Shown here one piece after another: positions 13,243 to 25,647 of a stretch of 64,000 nt of DNA (position 1 is its first letter; every line of letters starts with the position of its first letter). The stretch comes from Orbilia blumenaviensis (lineage: Eukaryota > Ascomycota > Orbiliomycetes > Orbiliales > Orbiliaceae). The translations under genes were made by a program, and so were the position numbers. The notes below the pieces were generated by a model. It was not told where the DNA came from. It searched no databases and saw only the letters and a program-made list of their open reading frames with translations. The stretch is taken from positions 806,001 through 870,000 of the forward strand of contig JAVHNS010000013.1 of assembly GCA_036872755.1 (NCBI GenBank), in the 5' to 3' direction.

Positions 13243-14142
13243 CTGAGGTGGAGCAGTACACCTCTCGATCGAGGGTCAGAAATGTCGACATGTCTGAGCT
13301 TATACATCATGCTTTATTACTATTGTATAAGCTATCACCAGCCAGCCAGCTATGACCAAAGAAGTCAATTGCAATTAATTAAACGTAAAAACATATATAT
13401 TTGACATTCAGGACCTACAGTCAAACTTTGGGACCTCTGTGATACAGCTCTGCTCTTTTCATTTTCTCTCGAGCATTTTTTTGCTAGATCGGGTCGCATA
13501 TGATGTTGAATGCTGTAGGCTAAATAGCTTGTCAGACGTGCGGCCGACGTCATACCTATTCACCTCCCTGGTCGAGTCGCGCGATATACGACGTAGACTA
13601 CCGCAAGATAGTCAGGCACCACCACCACGCTGCTGCGGCATATTCAAAAACGACAGGTATATGTACTGTATCCATACGGCATAGTATGTTGTACACCTAC
13701 AAAGAATATAATGGGATTAATATCCTCGGGTTTGGGAGCCGAAGTATACATACCAACAGCCAACAACAATTTAAAAAATATAAAAATTCAAACGGCCCAG
13801 TCCGCGGGGCCCGAAATATTCGAATTCGAAATTAATTGTGCGACGGTACAGGCCAGGCCGATTCGACACAAAGTTCTTTCGTGTGCCTAGCACCTGCGGC
13901 TGATATTAAAACGCAGCGAACCGTTTGGCAAGCTCATTCATATCCATCCAACTGCCAACCAACCAAGCCTTTAACTCAAAAGGGTACTCTTTAGTGTGCA
14001 GATTTTTCTGAATGGGCAAGCTGCGGTCGAGTATTACAGAATTTACAGAATAGGTACTCGATAAACGGGACACGAAATACGAAGAAATCTTCAAGTGGGG
14101 CCAAACTGTTGATTCTCCCCAATTAATTGCCCAAAAATATAA

Positions 14143-14158
14143 GTACGTACGTACGTAC
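14143..14158. repeat. (GTAC)4 tetranucleotide repeat
   Basis: Four perfect GTAC units, a self-complementary microsatellite in the long upstream region of the Osh3-like gene. Confidence 0.85.
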
Positions 14159-15571
14159 ATACCTATCAATCCTCCACGAAGACGAACAAAAGCGAACAAA
14201 AGCGAACAAGAGCGGGGCCAAGGAATTCCCTTTTTTTCTTCGAAGCAGAGGGTATACGTGGTGACGAAAAAAACTCCGCCGCAATCGAAGAGTCTGGGCA
14301 AGAATACCGGTAGAACTCCCACGCGGCCTTCTTACGATTATCTTTCTTTCTTTGACCTGCAGCTGCTTGCTATAACGTTACTTACTTAAGGACTTACTAA
14401 GTACTTGAGCACCCAGCTTCAAGTGGTATGTTTAATATCTCTAACCCTCCTCCTCGAGCTCTTCTCACTCTGTTTGGGATACAATATACTATATGTACAC
14501 AAAAGTATATTTAATTGCAATTAGGGCTAAAAAATTTTTTTCTAGTCTTTCTCTTTCCTTCCTTTGACTCTTGTTGCATTTATTATTTGCAAAGAAGGAC
14601 GAAGAGGAGAGCTGGTTATAAAATAGAGGTCGGGACGGAACCCATCCGAAGACAACCGGTCGACTGTTCGCCCCGCCCGCCCCGATTGGACCAGCGCCGT
14701 CTGCCAATCTCATGCAGGTCAATTGATCAAACCACCAACAACAACAAAAAAAAGACACTCGTTATCGACAGCTGCTCCAGTATCTCTTAGGTACCACTTA
14801 GGTACCTGCCTAGGGACTTAGCCAGCCGGCATATACCCTTTTCATTACCTACAAACCACTTAGGATACGCTCAGGAGGTACCTGCTTAGGTACATATCTG
14901 CCACCATACCCAGCTATTAAGTAACACCACTCTCGATTATTAGGCCGGGTCCAGCAGACAGACATACATACAGACACACATCCGGACTTCCTACCCGGGA
15001 CAAACCTACCTACCTATATTCATACTTACCTAGGTACTTACATAGCAATTGCTATCGCTTCATTCTCGTTTTCATCACCATCACTATTTCCAGCTCAATA
15101 CATCGCCTATAGACCATATTTTAGCTTCTCTCTAGCTCTTTCAAGCTTCTAATTTCCTCCAAATTCACATTGACATTGCATTTGCGAGGGCACCAACCTC
15201 CCAGCAGCAGTTGCAGCTTATTTCCATTTATTTCCAGCCATCCCACCCGACTGGCCCCAAAAAGCTCAGGCCCCCACCCTGCACTGGCATCCGACGCGGT
15301 TCGCGATAACCACGACTTCAGCCAAGTGCTAGTTAATTAGCTGGTTAGCTCCAGCTTACCATCTTGCTAAAATCTCACGCCAAAAATCAACCTTGGCCTT
15401 TCCATCTAACCCTACTGCTGCTGCTATTGCTGCTACTGTTACTAGATCTCTATTTTATCATCTCTCGTCATACATTTCTTTACCTGGATGGGACTCGCAT
15501 AAAACCGTCTGTATATAGGTATATACTAGGTTCCACGCTGTCCAATTCGAGTTCTCGACAAACCTGCCAAG

Positions 15572-18500
15572 ATGGCGATGGAACAGCTGGAAATCCATAG
15601 CAGGGTCAGTCGGGAATACGTCAGATCCTTGTCAGCGGGTGTATGCTAATGCTTTTTTTTCATTCCTTTTTCCCTTCCGTTTGCTTAGTCGTACCTGATC
15701 CGCTACGTCAATGTCGCTGGTGATCATGTTATTTCATGGAGTATCCAACCTCACAAGAAATCAATGTATGCACACCCCTTCGAGCTAAGTGGACTTGTAG
15801 GCGTTATTGGTGCAGATTGCTAATTTTGCTTAGAAACTTCGGTCTCTTCAAGCATATAAAGCCTCCCGGAGGCACTACCCCCCAGTTTTCCAGCTCGACC
15901 GTCGGCACTCCGTCTACGTCTGCCGGTCCTTCAGCTCTCCAACCAGAAGAAGGCGCCGTCCAAGAACGCCCCCGCACTCAACGGACGAACTCCACCGAAG
16001 CCGAAACCATCCAAAAACTTGAGGCTTCAGGTCTCCGACAAGTCCAATGGTACGGCAAAATCGAGGCCGAGAAGGTCACGACCGGAAAATTCGACGTGCC
16101 GACAGGCCAAGGCGGTGCTTGGGCCTTGGTATTCGATAACACATTCTCCAAGCAAACCAGCAAAACCGCGACTTTGGTGCTACTGACGTACCCTTCGAGT
16201 AATCCTGCGCCGGCCAGTCACCACATGCACCATTTTGATTCGCCCGGCACGTCTACTTTGTCCCTACCGCCGGCTCCCGGCCTCCCGCAGCTTTCTTCAA
16301 CTATCGTCAATGCATCTACAGACTCGGTCGCCGAAAGCAATGGCATGTCCGCATCGACTGGGTTTTACACTGGTATCTTGAAGAAGAGAAAGAGAAAGAA
16401 GGGGCAGGGATTTGCACGTCGATTTTTCTCATTAGATTTCACGTCGTCCACGCTGTCGTACTATCTGAATAAGGATTCATCGTCCCTGAGAGGTGCTATT
16501 CCGCTGGGACTGGCGGAGTTGAGTGCCAATGAGAAGAGCTTCGAGATTACAGTCGACTCTGGTGCTGAAGTTTGGATTTTGCGTGCAGCATCGCTGAATG
16601 AATGGCAAGGATGGAAAGACGCCCTGAACAGAGCATCACAAAAGGCGCAGAAGCGGACAGAGACTGGCATGGGACGTGATGAACCCCGTGGACTGGGCAG
16701 TCAGAGTCATCTACCAAATTCAGCGGCTTACCAAAGTGCGGAAGATGAAGGATGGGCAGCAGTAGAATCATTGATGGGTAGGATTTCAGGAATCAGAGAC
16801 GCTACCCGTCGGTTGACTACCATGTCCGCTTCTGCTTCCTCTTCCAACGTGAAACGGGGCAGTTTGGCTAGTTTGGGATCCGAACTCGGAGTCGGAACTG
16901 TGGCAACCTCTGGGCCTACACCGGATGAGAAGCGTCCGTTCTGGAAGAGAAAGGCGAGCGGTGGTAATACGCCGTCCCTCGCTAATAGTGCCGCAACGGC
17001 TAGTACTGGGAGGGAGAAGAGAGGAAAGTCTCTCTCCGCAGGAGTCGGGATGACAGCCGCCCAGATTGCCATGCCGGGACTCCCGATCCCACCGGTCCCG
17101 CCAATGCCAAACGCAGATATCACCCCTCACCTAAACGAACTTCTCTCAGATCTCGACTCATTCGTTGCCGATATCACGCAAATCGTGCAGGAAGCTAAGC
17201 ATCGACGATATCTCCATCGCAAACCATCAGCAAATGGCGTCCTCAGCTCCGCCGCATCGCGAAAGAGCATGGAATCGGTCGATGACCAAGAGTTCTTCGA
17301 TGCCAATGACGGCGATGCTGCCGCCGTTAACGAAGGCAGAATTGTCATCGTTGACAACGACAGCGAAGAAGGCCGCAGCGAGAAGTATGCTACTGATGAC
17401 GAGGGAAGCGGAGACTCGGAGGACGATCAAAGCTTCAGCGGTATGTCTGGGAGCTTCAACGCTTTCCCACCGAAGGCGTCGGATCTTAGCCCCCTGCCAT
17501 TGGATGTTGTCTCTCGGAGAACGACGGTGAATGGCACCACAGTACTACCACCCAGTTTGATAGCTTTCTTTAGGAAAAACGTAAGTCATTAGTTTTTTAA
17601 CATTTGGTAGTAGCAAAGTTACTAATGAAGAAAATAGGTTGGCAAAGATCTCAGCACTATCGCCATGCCGGTATCTGCAAACGAACCTCTAAGCGCGCTC
17701 CAGAAGATTGCAGAACAGCTCGAGTACTCCGAGCTCCTCGACTACGCTGCCGATGCACCGGACGCGAACAGCGAACGGCTTCTTTATATTGCTGCTTTTG
17801 CAATCAGCAACTTCTCAAACACCAGGGCTAAGGAACGTGCTATCCGTAAACCATTTAACCCACTGCTTGGGGAGACGTACGAACTAGTGCGTGAAGATAA
17901 AGGTAATTCTCTTCATCTCGTTCTCAATCTTAACTTCACACTAACGAACCCCATTAGGCTTCCGTTTCCTCGCTGAAAAGGTCTGCCATCGTCCACTTAT
18001 AATGGCAGCCCAAGCCGACTCTCCAAACTGGACCTTCACCCAGTCCCCACAACCATCCCAAAAGTTCTGGGGTAAATCCGCTGAAATCAATACCACTGGT
18101 CGTGTCCGCATTACTCTTCACAAAACCGGCGATAACTACAGCTGGGCCCCTGCTACAACTTTCCTCCGTAACATCATCGCGGGTGAGAAGTACGTAGAAC
18201 CTGTAGGCACCATGACCATCTACCACGAGAACACTGGAGAACGCGCCCAGGTGACATTCAAAGTCAAGGGCATGTTCTCAGGAAGAAGTGAAGACGTCAG
18301 CGTGCAGGTGTTTGATAAAGATGGAAAAGTCGGAAAGTACAGTTTACACGGGAAATGGACCGGTTCACTCGTAATCTTCGACGAGGCGGAAAGCATGGTC
18401 AAGCAGCTTTGGCAGGTCGGGGATTTAGTGCCCGATGCCGGCAAGAAATACGGATATACGACTTTCGCGGCACAGCTTAACGAGATTACGCCAATTGAAG

Positions 18501-18787
18501 ACGGGAAGATGGCGGGTACGGATACGAGATTAAGGCCCGACCAGAGGCTTTGCGAGGAAGGGAAACTGGATGATGCAGAGAATGTGAAGCTAGAGTTGGA
18601 AGAAAAGCAAAGAGGGCGTAGGAGGGTAATGGACGAGGAGGGTAAGACGCATGTACCTAAGTGGTTCATGAAGGTGAGAGAAACAGCGGACGAGGAGGTT
18701 TGGGGGATGAAGAGCGGGAAGGAAGGATACTGGACGAGAAGGAAGAAGGGCGAATGGCCGAGTGATATGGTTGAGCTCTATAAGTGA
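15572..18787 (+). CDS. OSH3: Oxysterol-binding protein homologue, Osh3 type (GOLD-PH-FFAT-ORD)
   Basis: Lipid-transfer protein of ER-plasma membrane contact sites. Five exons: 15572-15604, 15689-15765, 15834-17580, 17638-17902, 17958-18787, giving 983 residues; all introns are GT-AG with CTAAT/CTAAC branch points. The tiny first exon encodes 11 residues (MAMEQLEIHSR), and the joined N-terminus matches the Osh3 GOLD-like region (SWSIQPHKKSINFGLFKH). A PH domain covers about 213-305. An FFAT-like motif EFFDAND, preceded by acidic residues, sits at 523-529 and would bind the ER protein Scs2/VAP. The sterol/PI4P-binding ORD runs from about 619 to the end (KPFNPLLGETYE; then EKVCHRPL where the family signature is EQVSHHPP). 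A basic cluster (KKRKRKK) begins the PH domain. The assignment is strong; the altered signature is discussed in the findings. Confidence 0.93.
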
Positions 18788-21451
18788 AGCTTATAACTGC
18801 ATCATTTTTTTTATTGTAATCGGGAGGCTAATGGGTAGTTCATACGTGCATGCGAACGGTAGTTACCGTTCCGTTGGGTCTCGCAGCATCTCCCCAGAGG
18901 TTTTTTGCTAGGGGTGGGGGCCCGTTATAGATGCAGCATTCGTTTTTTTTCTTCTCGTTTTCTAGCTGAGCATTTAAAAATACGTGATACTATTTCAGTA
19001 TCCATAGGATATAAAGTTTCAAAATAAAAGCATTGAATTAATGAATCATATCATCCTCCATAATTTTATATACTACCCTCTAAAGTGGGAAGGCGCCCAG
19101 ATATTGGTATTGCAGCAATCAAATTCGGGAGAAAGGTCGATTCGAGCTACATAGCATTTTAACAATACACACACAAAGAGGATATGAGCTTCGGCTTCAC
19201 CCGATAGCACTAGTTACCCATGCGAAGCATGGAGATCGCGACAAAGCTATGACCTCGCCAGGGCAAGAGCTGCGAGGAACCCATCAGCTTGAGATGGTCT
19301 TCCAATCACGAGTCTCAAGCACACAGCCTGATCGATCGAAAGAATTCGATACGGTTCTGGTATAACCTATAGCTCCATATATGCATATGGTCATGGCTTT
19401 TCATCGCATTCCCTAGTTAGCGGCTAAATTGATCTATAACCCCCCCTAACTTCCAGCTCCCGGGATGGTGAGGCTTGTGTGTCATTTTGAACCTGGGCAA
19501 CGCGCAAGCGCGGCACAGGTTTATACCTTGACCTAGAGAGTTTATATATACACTTAGTGCAGCGCCAGGCCATGTAACACTAGCATCTGCCATTCCAAGC
19601 TAATAGATAATACGCTTGACGATTATAATCGGCTAAAATCTTACTTCTTATTCCTTTTTTTTTTTTTGCTTGCTTCCGGATTTCGGCTGCGATTGGGCGA
19701 GGGAAGGTGGGAAATCTAGCGGTACCGATTTGCATATTTGGGGTTAAACGGCAAGTTCAGTTCCGATTGTTGAAACCCTGGCGCGGCTTTGCCCTGAAGC
19801 TGCATATGAGCCTTCATCGCTTTTGCGATCTATGAGCCAACTTTTTTTCCTCCCTTTTCTTTCTTTCTTTTTTTTTTTTTCAGTCTCACCAGTAGTATTG
19901 TAGAACCAAAAACACAATCTTGGCCCCGGGTACCAGTACCAGGTTATAACGTTAGCCCTGAGCTCTCCGTATACTGTCCTTACGCACCCAGCAATATAAG
20001 CTTGATCTTAGAAGTGAGGAACGGGCCCTGGGGGATCCTGAAACACATATACCCACAATTCACAAACCGCAATTATAATATATATATCCGATTCGATAAA
20101 TTGATCTATAGGTATTGGTACATTTAATTTGTAGCTTGACTGATTGTAATCAGATTTTGCACTGTGGTAAACAAAGATACTGGGAACCAAAATTTTCATG
20201 AATTTATAAACTCAAGATACTTTTTTTTGACACATGAATAATCATCCAACAAATCGATAGTTTATAATGGGAATTGTAGTTTCGATGCTCAATGTTTCCA
20301 TCAATCCATTGTCTTAATTTCCAATGCAGGTCCCCCGTTCCCACGCCAAAGCCAGGCTGCATTAAAGCCTAGGGACACCACAAGGATGGGTAGCTCCGAT
20401 GACCATCCTAGCTAGTGCTATATAGCTGTTATAATACCCAACAATATATTATAGTCCTACTATCTTCTGACAGTCTACAGCAAAATTTAAAAAAAGTTGA
20501 TCCGGCGCCATATATCTCGCCAATCCCGGCACCGGAACTTGCATACGCGAAAGGAGAGGGGGCTATTACGAGCGGACGATATGATATGATCCAGCTTTGT
20601 CTTTTGCCGCGCAGGTGTGTAGCGAAATACTGAAGATATATTGGCGGAACAAAATGGTAGGTTACTTGGCATATCGTCAAAGTGATAATTTTTGTTGGGC
20701 TAAGTAAGTATACCAACAGGTTTCTAGAAAGCAGTCTATCTACATGGATAAGCCTGTGTATTCATATTCCATCGGATTGCCTTTCGCTTGGCTGTCCGCG
20801 GCGTACGTAGTTATAATGATGTTTTTCTACACTGATTGTTACCTTATATCCACGCATACGCGGTAACGGTAAGGTAACAGGGCCAAGGGTGCCGCAGCCT
20901 GTACTCGTCGCGTATATTGTCCCTTTTCTACATTTTATTCCACTATAGGTGTCACGGGATATAGGTGTATATGTAGTTTGTACTTTCAGCTTAGGCCCGG
21001 CTAAACTCTTGAAAGAATATTTGAATACGAGACATCCAGATGCATTGGTATATACACCGTATACCCAGGATTTTCTGTAAGGATTGGCGTTTCATTTTGA
21101 ATCCAGCAAAATTTTCTTTGGTTCCGGCAGCTTCAGTTAGACTTTGATATGAAGATCCTGGTCGGTATTAATTTCCACTTTGCATATGCATGGCCATATG
21201 GTAGCTAGGTACGGCCGGCATTGACCGAGCATCTAGAAAGCTATTCTGGATATTGGTAGTATGTTAGCTTCGGCTTCAAGTATAAATACTCTGCCATGTC
21301 GTCGCCTCTATCCATTTGATTCTCAGACAAGACAGCCAGATATCATTTTTCAGCAATCTGAACCTCCAGTCCTCAAGAAATTATCTTCACTTCTCTCTCT
21401 TCGCAGAAAATTTTATAGTTTTTCTAAATCACAAATAAACAAACCGCAAAC
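18788..21451. other. Intergenic region, no gene seen
   Basis: About 2.7 kb, AT-rich, with several T-runs (near 19656, 19871 and 18945). No open stretch shows a domain or coherent splice pattern. The last 200 bp before 21452 end in an A/T-rich leader with TATAAATA near 21282, a plausible core promoter for the small secreted protein. Confidence 0.6.
21280..21288 (+). promoter_or_regulatory. Possible TATA element of the secreted CVNH gene
   Basis: The word TATAAATA lies about 165 bp upstream of the ATG at 21452 and is followed by a C/T-rich leader. The position suits a fungal core promoter, but this is inference from the motif alone. Confidence 0.35.
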
Positions 21452-21993
21452 ATGAAGATTTCCGCCATCGCCATCCTCGCCGTCGGTATCCCCACCATGG
21501 TCCAAGCCGGTGGCTTTACTAGCACATGCACAGGCATCTTCCTCGGTGGCACCTGGATCAATGCCAACTGCAAGAACGCAGCTGGTAATTACATCCCAAC
21601 CGCGAAGGACCTTAACGCCCACATCGGAAATGCCAATGGCCTTCTTATCAGGAAATCGTAAGTCTCAATAACTACACACTTTTAGTGCTTCTAGCCGAGG
21701 AGCATATTATTACAAGGTGCCGAGAGTTGACCCATCTCGTGTGTATTCTATAGTTCGGGATATTCAAACAGCTGCAGGGACTGCTCTTTGAATGGTGGAA
21801 CACTTGCATGCTATTGCCTGCGCCTCAATCGTTACCAGGCGGCTTCCATCAACCTCAGTAAGTTACTATAACCTAAGGCTTTGGGTTTCAGTCCTTTTTT
21901 CCTCTTCCATGGCTGGTAACTAACTTGTAACTTCCCTATATAATAGACAACTTCTTGAGCAATCAAAATGGTGTCTTGGCTTGGGACGCCTAA
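21452..21993 (+). CDS. Small secreted cyanovirin-N homology (CVNH) lectin-like protein
   Basis: Three exons (21452-21657, 21754-21857, 21947-21993) encode 118 residues. Residues 1-19 form a clear signal peptide (MKISAIAILAVGIPTMVQA). The mature part is two CVNH half-repeats. The first holds a cysteine pair in STCTGIFLGG...NANC and ends with a DLNAHIGNANGLL stretch; the second has SCRDCSLNGGTLACYC and ends INLNNFLSNQNGVLAW, matching the cyanovirin pattern in which each repeat closes with xLN/D...I.N.dG.L. Members of this family bind high-mannose glycans and in ascomycetes are often secreted or spore-associated. Both introns have GTAAGT donors. No neighbouring gene suggests a partner. Sugar specificity cannot be read from the sequence. 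Confidence 0.88.
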
Positions 21994-24900
21994 GTAATAG
22001 GCGGTTAATGGGCACTATAATCCCAGTCCTCGGCTATATAGGGCCATTTTTTATAGCATGCTAGCTTTGGGAGGACTTGTATCCCATGTGTTGGTTTTCT
22101 ATGTAAACTCATTTTCGGCAGGCCTACTCTAACTATGGGGTATATCGGGGCGGAAATTTTCTACACTTGACAATTGTAGCGCCATTCTCTAGTTACAATG
22201 GGGCTGTACATGTATTCTTTAATCTACTCAATCAATTATTTTTCAATTAGATCCATAGATCCATAACCATATCACTATTACTCCGGCCCAAATTTATAAC
22301 AGATATCTATCCAAGTTATTCCAGATATGAATGGCATAATACGTTTGTAGAGTGTAATCTGGCCGTTGGCGTTGGTGTCCGACGTCCTGGCATATGCCGC
22401 TTTTTTTTAGCAAGGTGTATGATTTAATACCCAGATATTCGGTCGTGATATACTACGTCGTTTTACCCCAGTTTACATCGAGGACACTCAACTATGAATA
22501 TATTAATAGCGTCATCTTTGCTACATTGAACAACACTGCAAGGACGGTGCAATTAGACATATTTCCGTAGTTAACTGTATGCCTTCGAATAATCTAGCCG
22601 GATACTGGTTCTATTAATATCCGCTTGTTTTGTTTTCGAATTCGGTTGAACCCTTTTATCAGGCGGATATAAAGAACAACGACGGCTGCTGCATTTTAAC
22701 AGCACCCCCTTCGAAGCTTTCCTGGATTAAATTTAGATAGGGTGCTGTAAGCTATAATCCTATCTAAAATAGCATATATACACGTGTATACACTTTCTTT
22801 AGAAAAACTCGTGCTAAGGTCCAATTCGTTTAGGTAACCGACATGCAGGTGTCCATGTCTGTAAAATGTCGTTTGATCGAACTGGTCGAGAACCCGAACC
22901 AGAGGCGTCCGTGGTCTTGGGATCCAATAAAACGGTTCCAATCCCCGATACATACCGATATTTTCCAAGAATAGATACCGTTTTATTCGTTGCCAAGTAA
23001 GGACCACTGCTAAGCTTCGTCAGGTACTAGGCGCTTTGGCCTGCCAGTCCCAACGAGACAATTGACCAGAAAAGGAGGTTTCAAGTCTCGACTTATTCTG
23101 TCTTGTGTTGTTTATACCAAATTACCACACATTGTAAGTACCATCCAAAGACTCCATGGTACACAAACTCTGCAACCTTCCGTTGGGATATACGTATACG
23201 TATACGGTGTCTCCCAAGATATCCTAAAATAACGGCAAGGCTTAAAAGAGCTCACGACTTCATTTTTCCCCAGCTGGCCGGGTGCAAGGCCAAACGGTGA
23301 GGCACTCTTCTAATACCACAAACTGGTATTTTTTTGAGCGTTTTGCAGGTTAGAAGAATTTAATTTTTAATCTCCAGATCTCGAGATCTCAAAGAGGGCC
23401 GGGTGTGCAAGGGTAGTCCTCCCACCATATACAGAAGAAAAAGCTTGTGACCATGGCGAATGTTTCCAGATCGACGACTATGCTAAAGATAGCACGCCGA
23501 ATTGACACGTCCTTCAATCCCCATCCCTTTGCTCTAATGTCCATACTGTCAGGCACTGAAACAGTCTATGTGGAATATCCTGGGTATAACTCCCCAATGC
23601 AAAGCTTTTCAGAACGGCTCGTCCCGTCAGCTTTGCTCCCGGTTTGTGTTGTGCGAATATTGACAAATGAGGACAGAATAGGCTAGTGTGGGTCGTTTAT
23701 ATCAGACAGGCAGGTTCGTATCCCTGTTCATGTCTAAACGAAGGGCTCCGGAGGAGTCGCCTTGGACTTAGGCAGCGAAACCGCCTAAGCTCCCGCAAAG
23801 CTAGACATCGGATCAAAAGGATCATTTGAAGGAACTCCACGAGATCTCTGTTGATGGACGGAATTCCTGCTTAATATCATCATCATCATCATCATCACTT
23901 GTCCGGAATATCTCCAGCCAAAAAGATCATTCCTTGATGGGGCACCCTTGAAGGCTTAGACAAGGCCGCTTCCCTGGCACCGACGGGTTTGTCAGCAGGC
24001 TTATACTAAGCACTTAGCTACAGGCACAAGCTATGTAGCATGCAGGCCCGCCTTCGGTTACTTTCTGGGTAACCGACAGGTGCGATGGGCAAGAAGTGGG
24101 CCACACCACACCGCGAAGTCAAGCGGTTTCACAAAGGGTCTGACCGACGGAACAGACCCCACCCGGACCTGTTTACGGCGGCCGGATATTGGGCGATGTC
24201 GTCTGTATGCACCACTGCCCTAGGGTCTTGGATTATTGATCATAAAATGCCCTAACCGGACCTGCGGCTTACTGCGAAGCAACGGAAGGATGTGAACGAG
24301 TTTCCGGATACAGGGAAAGAGATCGCCCTGTGCTCTCTTATCATGGTCCTGAGGGTCTTTGACCGTGCATACAACTTTTCGAGCAGGTGTAACGTTAAAA
24401 AACCTGGAGGCTGTGCCCACCTGTAAACATGCTACAACAAAAAGCATTCGTTGTAATTGTTGCAAACAATTGCGAGAACGGGTCCACACTTGCCCGAGAG
24501 CAGTATTTCCCTAGGCCGATATCACCCAACCATATCGTGAGCACTGCTACTTCGAGCCGACAAGCTTACATCCAAGAACCTTGATTTTTGAAACTGGATG
24601 TTGCGGCCTTCACTAGCAAATCACCAATGTTTCAACAGTGGAAGACATTGCATGGTTGTCTCCCACCTTCCTGCAATTTTTGCCCATATGCAAGATTTGA
24701 ATGGTGAGCCATAGGAATTACTATCCCCAAAGAAGTACCTTTTCAGGTAGCGTTACGCAGGCTCCGCTCGCGCCACCGCAAATGTTTTCCTGCTTTGGTA
24801 TTCGACGGCGAAGAGGTCTTTGACAGGTACCTGGATCATAAACTGAACCATCGAAGAACACCAACAACCTTCTCTGCAGGTGAGTAAATATAGATGTTCC

Positions 24901-25647
24901 CGTCCAGCTGCTTTAGCCGAACTGGGGCAAAACAGAAGGTGTCGGCGGAGCTACATGGGTGGCAGCCTTCCAATTCGCCAGAGACGGCTCCTGGGTAGTG
25001 TGTCAGAAGCCCAAGTACAAATCTCAAGAGCCACCCACATTGACTCGATTGATGGGATCTCATAAAAATAGAGGTCGCAGGATTTGTTTTGGCATCGTCG
25101 TCCCCCGTATCACAAACTGCTCTTTCAACTCCATTCCACCGAAGATTTGAGTTATTCCCGCCCAGCCATTCCAGACTTCCTTGATATGCGCCCGTGCCTC
25201 GAGTCATTGAATTTTCTTTCACGAAATTATAACCCAGCAGAACTGCCAGGTACCTTCCTCTCAGCTCGATGATCCTCCCACCGGCAGTTCGTCCATAACT
25301 GTTCTCATTCTATCAACTCTGTTGGACCCGGCACACTAACAAAAAATTCTCAGCCGACGTCCCAACATCGATGACTACCACATCATAACCATCGACTTCG
25401 ACGATAGAGAAAGAAAGAAAAAAGAGGAAAACCACAGAGACTAGGACATCATATAGATACTACGGTCGCACCCAAGGATATCTTTAGCCCTCTTTAGGAA
25501 ATCCCTCAGCCCTTTTTGGGGAGGTATTTTAGAACGGCTGGTCCTCCTTGGCTTGCATCAGACGACATTTGAAAGGAGGCCAGGGCGAACAACACTTCTT
25601 TCACAACATCCTTTGTAATCCAACATCTTCAGCTGGACACTGCACCT
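21994..25647. other. Intergenic region, no supported gene
   Basis: About 3.65 kb. The left half is AT-rich; 23700-25250 is less AT-rich and has several short open stretches on both strands (for example 24220-24489 and 24836-25222, minus) without known domains or splice partners. It contains an ATC trinucleotide tract at 23876-23897. It may hold a decayed element or a non-coding transcript, but I see nothing decisive. Confidence 0.5.
23876..23897. repeat. (ATC)n trinucleotide repeat, about 7 units
   Basis: Perfect ATC repeat of about seven units in non-coding sequence. Confidence 0.9.

Larger units (their letters stand above)
11319..15571. other. Long gene-free region upstream of the Osh3-like gene
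   Basis: About 4.25 kb between divergent genes. It holds a 37-A run (13204-13240), a (GTAC)4 tract (14143-14158) and, at 14780-15040, a cluster of TTAGGTACC/CCTAGG-type words that often mark promoters in these fungi. The last 500 bp are pyrimidine-rich, fitting a 5' UTR. Open stretches such as 13906-14322 (minus) and 15364-15600 (plus) show no domain and no splice context, so no gene is called. Confidence 0.6.

Noticed and set aside
15736..17592. Osh3-like gene starting at the Met at 15736
   Set aside because: The first 33 codons are partly intron; two 5' exons from 15572 restore the GOLD-type N-terminus.
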